Shown piece after piece: positions 27,955 to 37,362 of a DNA stretch of 64,000 nt; positions within the stretch are counted from its first letter, which is position 1, and each line of letters starts with the position of its first letter. The DNA comes from Ensifer sp. WSM1721 (lineage in GTDB: Bacteria > Pseudomonadota > Alphaproteobacteria > Rhizobiales > Rhizobiaceae). Location of the stretch: the NCBI RefSeq assembly GCF_000513895.2, contig NZ_CP165783.1, positions 1,054,001 to 1,118,000 on the forward strand. The letters run 5' to 3'. Made by a program: the position numbers and the translations under genes. Below the pieces are notes generated by a model that saw only the letters and a program-made list of their open reading frames with translations, had not been told where the DNA came from and ran no database searches.

Positions 27955-28412
27955 GAAGTCCGTCCCTTTCCGGATGCGCCATGTTCACGCAGGTCGTGCC
28001 ATGCAACCAGAGTGAACGCGCCAACAAGCCCGACATGTTCGAAGAAGCCGTTCATGGCCTTCGAGCGCTCCATACCAGGCGGCAGTTCCCAGAAGCGAAG
28101 CGCGATGAAGGTCGCGGCGAGCGTGAAGACGGCAAGCGCAAGCGCGGCAGCCCAGCGGTAGATGCCGGCAAGGATGAGCGCCGACATCGAAAGCTCGAAG
28201 ACGATCACGCCGACGGAAAAAAACGGCGCCGGCTGCAGTCCGAAATGCTCCGTTTCGGCGAGCGCACCCGGAAAGTCGAATATCTTCGTCACCGGTCCCT
28301 GGATGTAGGCCGAGCAGAGCGCCAGCAGGCCGATGAACAGAATGCGTCTGTCGGCGAGGCCGGTCCGAAAGCGGGCGGTGAGATGCTTCTCGAGGGAAAA
28401 CAGGCTCATCAT
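27951..28412 (-). CDS. DoxX family membrane protein
   Basis: A 153-residue inner-membrane protein with four hydrophobic segments (around ILFIGLLALCSAYIQG, FFSVGVIVFELSMSALILA, ALALAVFTLAATFIAL and the C-terminal GLVGAFTLVAW). The KIFDFPGALAE segment is typical of DoxX. DoxX proteins associate with redox enzymes or respond to thiol stress; the role here is not known. It overlaps both its upstream gene (28409-28412) and the downstream MFS gene (27951-27954), so the set is translationally coupled. Confidence 0.85.
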   Translation of the reverse strand: MMSLFSLEKHLTARFRTGLADRRILFIGLLALCSAYIQGPVTKIFDFPGALAETEHFGLQPAPFFSVGVIVFELSMSALILAGIYRWAAALALAVFTLAATFIALRFWELPPGMERSKAMNGFFEHVGLVGAFTLVAWHDLREHGASGKGRTS

Positions 28413-28633
28413 CTTGGCTCCTTCTCGAGCGGCTTTTCAACTTTGCTTAGGGCGGTCCGGGATACCCCCTTGTAATAGGCGCCATGCTTCGGCAGTGGAT
28501 GGTTCACCACGACTTTCGCCCACGGGTGCCGGGGACTAGCCGTTGATTGGCCCAGATCCTGGCCGAGAGCGAACGACGAGTTGTTTAAGCTTGAGACTAC
28601 CGTTATCGCGGCTGCGACAGCGATCTTTTTCAT
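28409..28633 (-). CDS. Small exported protein, unknown function
   Basis: A 74-residue protein with a signal peptide (MKKIAVAAAITVVSSLNNSSFA). The mature part is short and basic (SPRHPWAKVVVNHPLPKHG then YYKGVSRTALSKVEKPLEK). The gene sits 33 bases after the amidohydrolase gene and overlaps DoxX by ATGA, so it is part of the operon. No named family is recognised. Confidence 0.65.
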   Translation of the reverse strand: MKKIAVAAAITVVSSLNNSSFALGQDLGQSTASPRHPWAKVVVNHPLPKHGAYYKGVSRTALSKVEKPLEKEPR

Positions 28634-28666
28634 GGCGTGATCCTTACCGGGAGCTTTGGCTGATCG

Positions 28667-30652
28667 TCACACGGCCCAGCATGAGCAGCCGAGCGCGCCG
28701 AAGAAACCCTTCAGATCGGCGATCGGCAGGCGTGACGTCCAGGCCGCAGCATGGTCGTGACCATGCATGCCGCAACTGCTGGAGCAGCCGCAGGAGGCGA
28801 TGGCGGTTCTTCTGAGCGAATGTCGGCCAGCTCCCTCCGGCTCGCCCCACGCGGCATAGCCGCCATAGGTTCTGACCGGCGACCAGTCGGGCATCGCCGG
28901 CGGCAACGGATTCTCGTCGAGACTGGCGAAATCGTTCGCCGCATAGACGATCTTCCCGCCGACCATCGTAAGGTCGGAGGTCAGGAACGAGATCTCGTCC
29001 TCGGCGCAGGCGAAATAGTCCTTGCTGGGAACGATCAGATCGGCGAGCTGGCCCTTCTCGATACGCCCCTTCCTGCCTTCCTCGTTGGAGAACCATTGCA
29101 CCTTTTCCGTCCACATGCGCAGAGCCGTTTCGCGGTCGAGGCAGTTGGCGCGCGGATAGAGCTGCATGCCGCCCACCGTCTTGCCGGTCACCAGCCAGGA
29201 AAGCGAGACCCAGGGATTATAGGAGGCGACGCGGGTGGCGTCCGTGCCGGCGGAGACGTTGACGCCCCTCTCGAGCATACGCGCGACTGGCGGTGTCGCC
29301 TCGGCGGCGCCGTGGCCATAGCGCTCGACGAAGTATTCCCCCTGATAGGCCATGCGGTGCTGCACGGCGATGCCGCCGCCAAGTGCGGCGATACGGTCGA
29401 TCGACTGGTCGGAGATCGTCTCGGCATGGTCGAAGAACCAGTTGATGCCGGAGAGCGGAATGTCCTGGTTCACCTTCTCGAAGACGTCGAGGGCACGGCT
29501 GATCGTCTCGTCATAGGTGGCGTGCAGGCGCCAGGGCCAGCGGTTCTCGGCGAGGATGCGGACCACCTCCTCGAGCTCGCCTTCCATTTCCGGCGGCAAA
29601 TCGGGGCGCGGCTCGCGGAAGTCCTCGAAGTCCGCTGCCGAGAAGACCAGCATCTCGCCGGCACCATTGTGGCGGAAGAAATCGTCGCCCTGCTTGTATT
29701 TAACCGAGGAGGTCCATTTGAGGAAGTCCTCCTTTTCCTCGCTCGGCTTCTGCGTGAAGAGGTTATAGGCGAGCCTGACAGTCATCTGCCCCTCGTCGGC
29801 GAGCTTCTGGATGACGGCGTAGTCGTCCGGGTAGTTCTGAAAGCCGCCGCCGGCATCGATGACGCCGGTGACGCCGAGGCGATTGAGCTCGCGCATGAAG
29901 TGGCGGGTCGAATTGACCTGGTACTCGAAGGGAAGCTTCGGCCCCTTGGCAAGGGTCGAATAGAGAATGCCCGCATTCGGCTTGGCGAGCAGGAGACCGG
30001 TGGGATTGCCCTCGGCATCGCGAGTGATCTCGCCGCCCGGAGGGTTCGGAGTGTCCTTGGTAAAGCCGACAGCGCGAAGTGCGGCGGCGTTTAGCAGCGC
30101 CCGGTCGTAAAGATGCAGCAGGAACACGGGCGTATCGGGAGCGACCGTGTTGATCTCCTCGATCGTCGGCAGCCGCTTTTCGGCGAACTGGTGCTCGGTG
30201 AAGCCGCCGACGACGCGCACCCATTGTGGCGGCGGCGTGATCGTGACCTGCCGCTTCAGCATATCCATCGCGTCGGCGAGCGAGCGCACCCCGTCCCAGC
30301 GCAGTTCCATGTTGTAGTTCAGGCCGCCGCGCACGACGTGGGTATGATTGTCGTTCAACCCCGGCAGCACGCGTTTGCCCTTGAGGTCGACCACCTTCGT
30401 GCCTGGTCCGGCAAGGACCATGATCGTTCTGTCGTCGCCGACGGCAAGGAACCGGCCATCCTTGATCGCGACCGCCGTCGCCGCCGGATTGGCACGATCG
30501 AGCGTGGTGATGAGGCCGCGGTGGAGAATGAGATCAGGCGTCATGGAGGCGTCTCCAGTCGATTGAGGATCGGCGGCGCTGGCCGGCGAGAAAAGGGCCG
30601 GCAGAGCAAGGCTCGATGCCGCGCCGAGGAAGGAGCGTCGCGTCGGCATCAT
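28667..30652 (-). CDS. Exported amidohydrolase (YtcJ-like) with Cys/His-rich C-terminus
   Basis: A 661-residue metal-dependent hydrolase of the amidohydrolase 3 group. The N-terminus has a Tat signal (PTRRSFLGAASSLALPALF). Metal-binding motifs include LPGLNDNHTHVVRGG near residue 90 and later WRLHATYDETI, WFFDHAETIS and VSAGTDATRV. The last about 50 residues hold CGCSSSCGMHGHDH and end GALGCSCWAV, a possible extra metal-binding or lipid/thiol-active tail. It acts on a C-N or C-O bond in the periplasm; substrate unknown. The ATG at 30652 overlaps the XapX gene (ATGA); 30649 is an alternative. Confidence 0.87.
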   Translation of the reverse strand: MMPTRRSFLGAASSLALPALFSPASAADPQSTGDASMTPDLILHRGLITTLDRANPAATAVAIKDGRFLAVGDDRTIMVLAGPGTKVVDLKGKRVLPGLNDNHTHVVRGGLNYNMELRWDGVRSLADAMDMLKRQVTITPPPQWVRVVGGFTEHQFAEKRLPTIEEINTVAPDTPVFLLHLYDRALLNAAALRAVGFTKDTPNPPGGEITRDAEGNPTGLLLAKPNAGILYSTLAKGPKLPFEYQVNSTRHFMRELNRLGVTGVIDAGGGFQNYPDDYAVIQKLADEGQMTVRLAYNLFTQKPSEEKEDFLKWTSSVKYKQGDDFFRHNGAGEMLVFSAADFEDFREPRPDLPPEMEGELEEVVRILAENRWPWRLHATYDETISRALDVFEKVNQDIPLSGINWFFDHAETISDQSIDRIAALGGGIAVQHRMAYQGEYFVERYGHGAAEATPPVARMLERGVNVSAGTDATRVASYNPWVSLSWLVTGKTVGGMQLYPRANCLDRETALRMWTEKVQWFSNEEGRKGRIEKGQLADLIVPSKDYFACAEDEISFLTSDLTMVGGKIVYAANDFASLDENPLPPAMPDWSPVRTYGGYAAWGEPEGAGRHSLRRTAIASCGCSSSCGMHGHDHAAAWTSRLPIADLKGFFGALGCSCWAV

Positions 30653-30939
30653 CCAGCCCTTTCGTCTGGTGCTGCGGCTTCTGTCACGATGCCTCCCGCG
30701 GCACGGCCGCCTCGCGGGAGATGCCCGAACATGTGCGGCTTGACGTGATGAATCCAGGACCCGATCACCGGCTCGCGGCTCCAAAGTGTGCGCGCGAAAG
30801 GCACGATCTGTTCGCCGACGAGGATGCCGAGCAGGCCTACGAGTGCCACCACCGGCGGTGCCGGCGAACGGACGTTCAAGAGCGAATAGATGATGCCGAC
30901 GAGAAGCCCGGCTCCGAGCGAAAGGAGATACATCTTCAT
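30649..30939 (-). CDS. XapX domain (DUF1427) small membrane protein
   Basis: A 96-residue protein with two hydrophobic segments. MYLLSLGAGLLVGIIYSLLN and PAPPVVALVGLLGILVGEQI are the XapX signature. A soluble basic tail follows. The ATG at 30939 has AGGAAA just upstream. XapX proteins have no firm biochemical role but recur beside amidohydrolase and isochorismatase-like genes, as here. It overlaps the amidohydrolase start by four bases and follows the isochorismatase gene by 80 bases. Confidence 0.88.
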   Translation of the reverse strand: MKMYLLSLGAGLLVGIIYSLLNVRSPAPPVVALVGLLGILVGEQIVPFARTLWSREPVIGSWIHHVKPHMFGHLPRGGRAAGGIVTEAAAPDERAG

Positions 30940-31019
30940 CACTATTTCCTATATCAGGCGACGAGTATCACCCGGCCGCCTTCCAGCGGCCGAGCTGAGC
31001 TTCGGCTTTGCGGCCGCGG

Positions 31020-31676
31020 TCAGTGGCCCTCGGACGCGCCGAACATGCTCTTGGCGTAAATGATGCCGAGCCCGTAGGCGCCGCCGAACTTCTTGGCGAT
31101 GCCGGTGGTCATCTCGTAGGTCTCGGTACGCGCCCAGTCGCGCTGCAGTTCGAGCATGTATTGCAGCGAAGTCATCGGCCGGACTCCGGCCTGCACCATG
31201 CGGTCCATCGCACGCTCATGCGCCTCGTCGGACACGTCGCCACAGGCATCGGCAATCACATAGACTTCGAAACCCTGGTCGAGGGCGGAAAGGGTCGGGC
31301 CGACGATACAGACGGAGGTCCAAAGTCCACAGAACACCAGACGCTTCTTGCCAATGCGATTGACTTCTTCGATCACCGCAGCATCTTCCCAGGTGTTCAT
31401 CGAGGTGCGATCCAGAAGCGCTTGGCCGGGGAAGGCATCGGTGATCTCGGAGAACATGGGGCCGGAGAACGTCTTCTCAGCAACAGTCGTCAGGATGGTC
31501 GAGACGCCGAAGCCGGCGGCGGCGTAGGCGACCAGCGCAGCATTGTTGCGCAACAGCACTGCGTCGATCGACTTTGTCGCGAAGGACATCTGCGACTGGA
31601 AATCGATCATGATCAGCGTGTGGTCCTTGGGCGAAACGAGCAGGTTGCCTGGGGTGGGTGTCGCGTTCAGGGTCAT
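31020..31676 (-). CDS. Isochorismatase-like cysteine hydrolase
   Basis: A 218-residue YcaC-type cysteine hydrolase. The catalytic Asp is in LIMIDFQSQM (residue 25) and the nucleophilic Cys in WTSVCIVGPTL (residue 123). The family splits amide or related bonds; YcaC-like members are octameric and have no proven substrate. It is the first gene of the operon through XapX, the amidohydrolase, the small exported protein, DoxX and MFS. A following AraC gene lies upstream on the same strand and may control it. Confidence 0.9.
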   Translation of the reverse strand: MTLNATPTPGNLLVSPKDHTLIMIDFQSQMSFATKSIDAVLLRNNAALVAYAAAGFGVSTILTTVAEKTFSGPMFSEITDAFPGQALLDRTSMNTWEDAAVIEEVNRIGKKRLVFCGLWTSVCIVGPTLSALDQGFEVYVIADACGDVSDEAHERAMDRMVQAGVRPMTSLQYMLELQRDWARTETYEMTTGIAKKFGGAYGLGIIYAKSMFGASEGH

Positions 31677-31892
31677 GGTCTTGGCCTCTTTCGTTGGCTG
31701 CTGACTTGCAGCATGAGAGGTTCGACTATGCCACAGCGGCGGTCTCGTTCTTGTAGCCGTCGATTGATTTTTGTAAATTTCGATCGCGGTGTTTCGAGCG
31801 ACATGACCGAGAGCTGAATCAACGGCAGCAGGCGAGATCGTCTTTGTCGACGCTCACTTCATCGCGGCGGCCATTTTTCTTTCGAGCGGCCG

Positions 31893-32801
31893 CTACGACT
31901 GTCGGCTTCGCCGCCAGGCGCCCGGCGTCGCTCCGGTCGCATGCACGAAAACGCGCGTGAAATGGCTCTGGTCGGAAAAACCGCAGAGAGAGGCGATCTC
32001 GCTCAGCGGCGCCTGCGAGAACCGCAGCAGGTGACTGGCCTTTTCGATCCGCTGCTGCTGCAGCCATCGATACGGCGTCTTACCCATGGTTTCCCGGAAT
32101 GCCCGAAGAAATGTTGCCTGCGAAAGGTTGCAGGCCGAGGCCAGTTCCTCGACGGTCAGATCGCCACCAAGCCTGCTTTGGATCAGATCCCTGATCGTCC
32201 GCTGGGCCCGCACGGAAAGCCGCCGCCCGCCGCGCTTCATTCCGGCGTGGCCGTTGCCGTATTGTTTCACGACATGAATTCCGATCGCCGCCGAGAGCTG
32301 GTCAACGAACAAGGCGCTCCGGTGGGCCTGCCCGTCCATTGTGGCAAACAATGCGCCGAGCATGCCGCCGAGAACGGGATCCGGGCGCTCGGCGACGGCA
32401 TGCAATTCAGTGACGCCGGCAATATCCGCCGCGTCCGCGATCCGCTCCAAGGCACTGCGACTGACTTCGAGCAGCATGAAGTCGAAGGAGCCGCTGAGGT
32501 CGGCCCGATAGTCATCCGCGAAATCCCTGACGTAAATGGAGTTCTCGCCGAAATCGTGCACCGTCGAGTGGTGCTCCTTGTATATCCGGCGCTTATGTCC
32601 GCCGGATGCGGAAAGACCGATCAGATAGCCCCGCCCGCTACCGGGCGTGCTGACCCTCCCCGGAGGGCCGGAAGACGACCTCTTGTGGTGAAAGATCAGG
32701 TTGCGGTCTTCGATCGTGCAGTCGTCGTCAAGCGTGTCCAGCGAACAGCCGAGGCTGTCGCGCGTTCGAGAGGCCTTGGCAATCGAAGAAGCGGTCGTCA
32801 T
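31893..32801 (-). CDS. AraC family transcriptional regulator (1 of 3 in tandem)
   Basis: A 302-residue regulator. Two C-terminal HTH motifs are visible: LTVEELASACNLSQATFLRAF with TMGKTPYRWLQQQRIEKA, then LSEIASLCGFSDQSHFTRVF followed by the ATGATPGAWRR end. The N-terminal part is a weakly conserved sensing domain. It lies 216 bases upstream of the isochorismatase operon on the same strand and is the likeliest regulator of it. Confidence 0.9.
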   Translation of the reverse strand: MTTASSIAKASRTRDSLGCSLDTLDDDCTIEDRNLIFHHKRSSSGPPGRVSTPGSGRGYLIGLSASGGHKRRIYKEHHSTVHDFGENSIYVRDFADDYRADLSGSFDFMLLEVSRSALERIADAADIAGVTELHAVAERPDPVLGGMLGALFATMDGQAHRSALFVDQLSAAIGIHVVKQYGNGHAGMKRGGRRLSVRAQRTIRDLIQSRLGGDLTVEELASACNLSQATFLRAFRETMGKTPYRWLQQQRIEKASHLLRFSQAPLSEIASLCGFSDQSHFTRVFVHATGATPGAWRRSRQS

Positions 32802-33038
32802 TCCTTATCCTGCAAGTTGAGCCTATGCGGCCGCGGAGAGACTGTTTCCGGCGAGTGCATGGCTTCGCGGTCGAAACCAGCGCAACAGGCCGCGCCCGTT
32901 CGAAACCCCATTCAGATGCGGATCGCCATCCATCATTGCCGGGAGCGGACAAGCTTTCTTGTATGAAAGGCGCGTGTTTTGAACATGGTTAGCCTTCTAC
33001 GCTCGCCGGATATTGGCCCGATTGCAGCTCGAGCCGCC

Positions 33039-33947
33039 TCAGGCGCCAAGCTGATCCAGCGGGGCGATGCCCGGACGGTGTCTTCGCCGGAAGCGCGCAG
33101 GGGTTTCACCGGTCAAGCCGGTGAAGACTCTGGTCATATGGCTCTGGTCGACGAAACCACAACTGATCGCGATCTCCGCGATCGGCAGATTCCCCAGCAA
33201 CAGTTCCTTGACCCGAGAGACGCGGTATTCGGTCAGCCATCTGGAAGGGGTCCGGCCAAAACTCTCCTTGAACGCTTTATTGAAATAGCTGCGCGAAAGT
33301 TCGCAGAGAGAGGCCAGTTCCCCGATCGACAACGGCTTGTTGAAATGAGCGGCAAGAAATTCGGTTGCGAGCCTTTGCTGCCAGGGGGCAAGGGTCCCCT
33401 TCTTCTCGGCCGGAAAATGCAGCCCACCATAGGTTTGGCTGAGATGCGCCAGCACGGCGAGATTGATTTGTTCCAGAAACAGGGGATTGGCATGTTCCGG
33501 ATCATCCAGCGATGGCAACAGGGCTTGAGCGAGACCATGCATGACGGGATCGATGCGACCTTGCACGCAAGCAAGGGCCCTATAATCGCTGCGCCCCACC
33601 TCGTCCGCGAAGGCGCGCATGCGCGAGAAGGGAATGTGGAAGCGGACATTGTCGAACGGCGAGAGGTGGTGACACTGCCATCGGTCGCGCAAATCGGTGA
33701 TCGCGAGCGAAGCCTTCGCGTGCCCGCCGTCGTAAACCAGCTTGCCGCTTCGCCATAGGCGATGAGCATCGAAAGCGCGCAGCTGAACGATGACGCTGAA
33801 TGCATCCGCGCAGGGGATGACGGGCGCGACCTCAAGATCGAATCGATCGGAATAGGTCCTCGTTACCGTGATTTCGCCACAGGCGATCGACCGCACGATC
33901 GACTTTGGCCGATGGCCGGTGGTACCTGATCTCTCAAGCATCGCCAT
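33039..33947 (-). CDS. AraC family transcriptional regulator (2 of 3 in tandem)
   Basis: A 302-residue regulator starting at 33947, with CCGGAG 10 bases upstream; the longer frame adds 18 residues without family look. HTH motifs are LSIGELASLCELSRSYFNKAF and IAEIAISCGFVDQSHMTRVF, ending GLTGETPARFRRR. The N-terminal domain begins after a short linker and has no recognised ligand motif. It is related to its two neighbours by domain layout. Confidence 0.9.
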   Translation of the reverse strand: MAMLERSGTTGHRPKSIVRSIACGEITVTRTYSDRFDLEVAPVIPCADAFSVIVQLRAFDAHRLWRSGKLVYDGGHAKASLAITDLRDRWQCHHLSPFDNVRFHIPFSRMRAFADEVGRSDYRALACVQGRIDPVMHGLAQALLPSLDDPEHANPLFLEQINLAVLAHLSQTYGGLHFPAEKKGTLAPWQQRLATEFLAAHFNKPLSIGELASLCELSRSYFNKAFKESFGRTPSRWLTEYRVSRVKELLLGNLPIAEIAISCGFVDQSHMTRVFTGLTGETPARFRRRHRPGIAPLDQLGA

Positions 33948-34075
33948 CGGCGTAGATCTCCGGATATTCGGTTCGATGCGGTGTGCTGCACAATGATGCA
34001 CGGATGCTATTACGGTTCGTTGTCAGGATACAGGGCATATCTTTCATCGCAATTCGCGCCGGTCCCATTGCCCGA

Positions 34076-34981
34076 TCAATGAAGCGAACGGCGGCCGGAT
34101 TGGGTGGCACCCACTATGCGGCGAAAGACCCTGACGAAATGCTCCTCATTCGTGAAACCACACCGTGTCGCGATCTCCGAGATCGGCAGAATACGTTCGG
34201 CGAGATACTGTTTGGCGCGTCCGATTCGATGGCGCATCAGCCACTGAGACGGGGTCTGTCCGGTCACGCTCTTGAAACCATCGACGAACTCACGGGTTGC
34301 AAGGCCGGCCGCGGAAGCTGCGGCCGCAATCGGGAAATCCTCCCCCAGGTGGTCGATCATGAAGTCCTTGGCTGCCTTCTCCTGCCAAACCGATAAGCCG
34401 ACAGCCGCAGAACCCGCTCCCGCCGAACGATCGCCGTGGTGTTGAAGCAAGTGTGCGCAGATCGCGACTGCGATGTGTTGCAGCGCAGGATTGCCAGCGT
34501 TTCCGTCCCCGAAAAGCGGCAGTAAGGCGGCCCCGATATGGCGCATGATGTCGTCATGCTCGCCCCGCCGGCATCTGAGTCCGGTCTCTCTAGGGGCACG
34601 CGGGAACGCGGCGACTTCTCGAAACAGGCTACGCGGCAGATGGAAGGCAAGGGATTCGAGATCGCTCATCAGGCGAACGCTGGCACCCTGCGCGAGATCT
34701 ACGAGGCAGATGGACCCTTGCCGATATCGCCGGACTTCGCTCTCGGTGCCATCGGCCCCGATATCGCAATGATGCGCTTCCTTGAGGTAAAGCATCAGGA
34801 AGTAGGCGTCGTCAGGAGGCAAGGCCACGACTTGGCCGAACTGTCCAATCAGCCGGTGGTGCAGACGCGTCACGGAAAATCGAGCGTTGCGAATGGGCCG
34901 AGCCGACAGACACGGGGCATTCGGCAGACCAAAGAATGCTCCGATGTCCTGTTCCGCTGTCCTCATAGGCTTCAACGACAC
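34076..34981 (-). CDS. AraC family transcriptional regulator (3 of 3 in tandem)
   Basis: A 301-residue regulator. The first HTH is unusual (FPIAAAASAAGLATREFVDGF) and the second is standard (ISEIATRCGFTNEEHFVRVF). The C-terminus IVGATQSGRR departs from the common TP-x-x-(Y/F)R. A second in-frame Met lies five codons in. Nothing next to it indicates its target; upstream is an intergenic RIME element. Confidence 0.87.
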   Translation of the reverse strand: MSLKPMRTAEQDIGAFFGLPNAPCLSARPIRNARFSVTRLHHRLIGQFGQVVALPPDDAYFLMLYLKEAHHCDIGADGTESEVRRYRQGSICLVDLAQGASVRLMSDLESLAFHLPRSLFREVAAFPRAPRETGLRCRRGEHDDIMRHIGAALLPLFGDGNAGNPALQHIAVAICAHLLQHHGDRSAGAGSAAVGLSVWQEKAAKDFMIDHLGEDFPIAAAASAAGLATREFVDGFKSVTGQTPSQWLMRHRIGRAKQYLAERILPISEIATRCGFTNEEHFVRVFRRIVGATQSGRRSLH

Positions 34982-35445
34982 CTCCAGCTACAGAAGCCTG
35001 CTGCATGTTTCCTTTGCCGATTTAGGCAACATGCAGCAATTCAAAGTGCTACAGCGTCATTTGTGCGTCTGAGGGACGCACTGCGCTGTAGTTGCGACAG
35101 ACGTTTGAACGTGACCGGACTTCGGGGCGGCCGCGTGACGATGCATTTGCAAATTTCGACGATCTCTGGCGCAAATGCGTCCCTATAGGCTGTCGCCATC
35201 CGTTTAGGAAGTAAGGATGCCCGCCGGCGGACTCGATTTCTTGTAAGTATTGCTCCTCCTTTGTTCAAAGGACATGCCTTGCTGAGAAACATGTCCAGTC
35301 GTGCGGCACCGATCGCTCGGGCGAGACGCTCTACAAGGATCCGTTGGTCACGGTGTGCGGCGCCCCGTCGAGGCGTGCCGCGGAGCAGCTAGCGAATGTG
35401 TGCAAATGCTTTCCAGCTTTTCCGAGCCAAGCGGCCGATAGATCC
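34982..35445. other. Intergenic region with RIME element; no gene seen
   Basis: These 464 bases run from the third AraC gene to the 3' end of the apiose operon. The first part holds the RIME element at 35001-35091. The remainder, 35092-35445, contains only short frames with no family look and no clear terminator. Confidence 0.55.
35001..35091. repeat. Rhizobial intergenic mosaic element (RIME-like), full copy
   Basis: About 91 bases: CTGCATGTTTCC...GCCGATTTAGGC...ACATGCAGCA, linker ATTCAAAGTG, then CTACAGCGTCATTTGTGCGT paired across a short loop with ACGCACTGCGCTGTAG. It matches the copy at 16761 with a shorter first palindrome. Confidence 0.8.
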
Positions 35446-37362
35446 TCAGGCCGTGACGATGCGGGCAACCGCATAGGCGGAGAGCACGACACTCGCGCCC
35501 GCAAGCGCCCTCGCCTTCGGCTCCTTCGCGCCTTCGCGAAGCCAGGCTTCGTCGAGAACGGTGAGTCTTTGTCCGCCGGATTCGGGCAGCGTCACCGTCT
35601 GAAGATCTGGCGTCAGGTTGGCGAGCAACAGGGTCGTTGTGCCGCCGACGGCCGCACCGAGGCCGAGCACTCGATGGGGCGCCGATGTCTCGACCGCGAT
35701 CCGCTCGCCATCCGACAATTGGGCGAGCCAGCGCAAGACGTGGAAGAGCGGTCTCGGTCTGCCCGCTTCGACCGGCTCGCCGGCGCCGGCAGGTAGTCCG
35801 AAGGGGCCGGCAAGCGTCGAAAGCGTCAGCACCTCCGGCTCCGCCCCGGCGATCGTTGCGGCGTAGGCGAGCGTCCAGGCGGCACCGAACAGAGCGTTGT
35901 GCCGAGGGTCTCTATTCGCCATAGCGATGCGCTTGCCGAGTGCGTTGTCCTTGGTCGTGCTCCCATAGGGGTTCTGGCGCATAGCGATGGTGGAGGGACC
36001 AATCCGATAGGGTTTTCTTCCATAGATCGCCCGGACGGACCGCGTCACGTCGCTCAGCGCCTCGAAGGTCTGCATCACGCTCACATCGTCCGCCGCATGA
36101 ACGATCGGGTTGGTACAATGGGAGACATAGGCAAGCCGTTCGGCCGGCACACGCTTGCGGTTGAGCTCGGTGAAATAGCTGAACATGCCGCCGCCGAGCG
36201 GTACGCCCGGGAGGGCCGCTTGCGCCGCCGCGTAGACCTCTTCGAGCGGTGGGCACTCCGGCCAGACGCTACCGGGCGGCGTCGATTGCCGATCGACCGA
36301 GGGCGACACGGCGATGCTCGCCAGTTCAAGGCCGCTATTTCCGACCATGTCGGCGATTTCGCCGAACTCGTCGGCGAGCGCGCGTTTACAAGGAACGAAG
36401 CATTCGAGCGTCACCGCGCGGCCAGACGCCTCCGCCATCTGCCGGAAGTGGCTGAGCGCTGCCGCTCCATGGCCGGCATCCCGGTCGAAGTGGCAGATGA
36501 GATGCCGCGCGCCGAGGCGCGTCAACAGCCCCACGTTGCGAAGCTCTTCGCTCGCCTCCTCCGGCCGCAGGCCAATGCCGATCGCGGGTAACGATCCTGC
36601 GTCTCGTCTGATGGAAAGGCTGATCTCGACCGGCGCCTCGGCCTCCTTCACGACCGCGCCCGTCTCACGGAAAGTAAGCCGCACGCTTTGCCGGACCGTC
36701 TCGCCGGCTTCGAGCACATAGGGCCAGGGCAAGGCCAGCGGACGCACATAGGTCTTGTAGGAACCGTCGGTCCAGTTCCGCTGGTCCTCCATCTCGAAGA
36801 CGTCGCCGATCATGCGGCACTCGGCCGTAACACACGGCAGCACTTCGTGCGTGATCGCGGCGATATCCTTGAAAGGCTGCCACGGCTCGATGAGGTCGGG
36901 AAAGGCCGATTTTTCGATCGAGCCGTCGCTATGCTCGACCTCGACCGGCCGCCCGGCAAGGCCGACGATCGGGTGCAGGATGGCAAAGCCTGCGCGCGCC
37001 GTCTCGAAATCTCGTTCCGGCGTGAAGCGCGCATCGAAGAGGAGACCATCGGGTCCAAGCTCGATCGTTGCACGACAATCGAGGACGGCCCCATCGAGCG
37101 CCTTGAAGCGGGTGGTGTAGCGAATGCGCGTGCCGCTCGCCCCCTCATCTACGTTCAGGCCCTCGATCTGCGCCTGGCAGGTTCCCCAGTCTCGGTCCCG
37201 GACAAGGAAAGAAATCGCCCTCAGCACTTCCCTGCCGGCAAAGCGGATCGTACGTAGGTTGCCACCGACCAGATCGGCGCTGAGCCGGCCCACCTCTATC
37301 CGCCGCGCTTCCGGCTCTCTTTCATCGGTGCCGAACAGGAGAAAGGCGCGGGACGGCATCAT
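35446..37362 (-). CDS. apnL: D-apionate lactonase
   Basis: A 638-residue cytoplasmic protein that I recognise as ApnL-like from length, context and overall layout: an N-terminal beta-rich sugar-recognition domain, a central TIM-barrel-like region (about residues 240-500) and a C-terminal beta domain. In the published D-apiose pathway ApnL hydrolyses D-apionolactone to D-apionate. The start at 37362 overlaps the ApsD stop as ATGA, so the two are translated together. It is the last gene of the operon. Without a search, a general glycoside-hydrolase-like protein of unknown role is the alternative. Confidence 0.75.
   Translation of the reverse strand: MMPSRAFLLFGTDEREPEARRIEVGRLSADLVGGNLRTIRFAGREVLRAISFLVRDRDWGTCQAQIEGLNVDEGASGTRIRYTTRFKALDGAVLDCRATIELGPDGLLFDARFTPERDFETARAGFAILHPIVGLAGRPVEVEHSDGSIEKSAFPDLIEPWQPFKDIAAITHEVLPCVTAECRMIGDVFEMEDQRNWTDGSYKTYVRPLALPWPYVLEAGETVRQSVRLTFRETGAVVKEAEAPVEISLSIRRDAGSLPAIGIGLRPEEASEELRNVGLLTRLGARHLICHFDRDAGHGAAALSHFRQMAEASGRAVTLECFVPCKRALADEFGEIADMVGNSGLELASIAVSPSVDRQSTPPGSVWPECPPLEEVYAAAQAALPGVPLGGGMFSYFTELNRKRVPAERLAYVSHCTNPIVHAADDVSVMQTFEALSDVTRSVRAIYGRKPYRIGPSTIAMRQNPYGSTTKDNALGKRIAMANRDPRHNALFGAAWTLAYAATIAGAEPEVLTLSTLAGPFGLPAGAGEPVEAGRPRPLFHVLRWLAQLSDGERIAVETSAPHRVLGLGAAVGGTTTLLLANLTPDLQTVTLPESGGQRLTVLDEAWLREGAKEPKARALAGASVVLSAYAVARIVTA

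Noticed and set aside
28751..30094. Long plus-strand open frame opposite the amidohydrolase
   Set aside because: Mirror of a gene with clear motifs; no ribosome-binding site.
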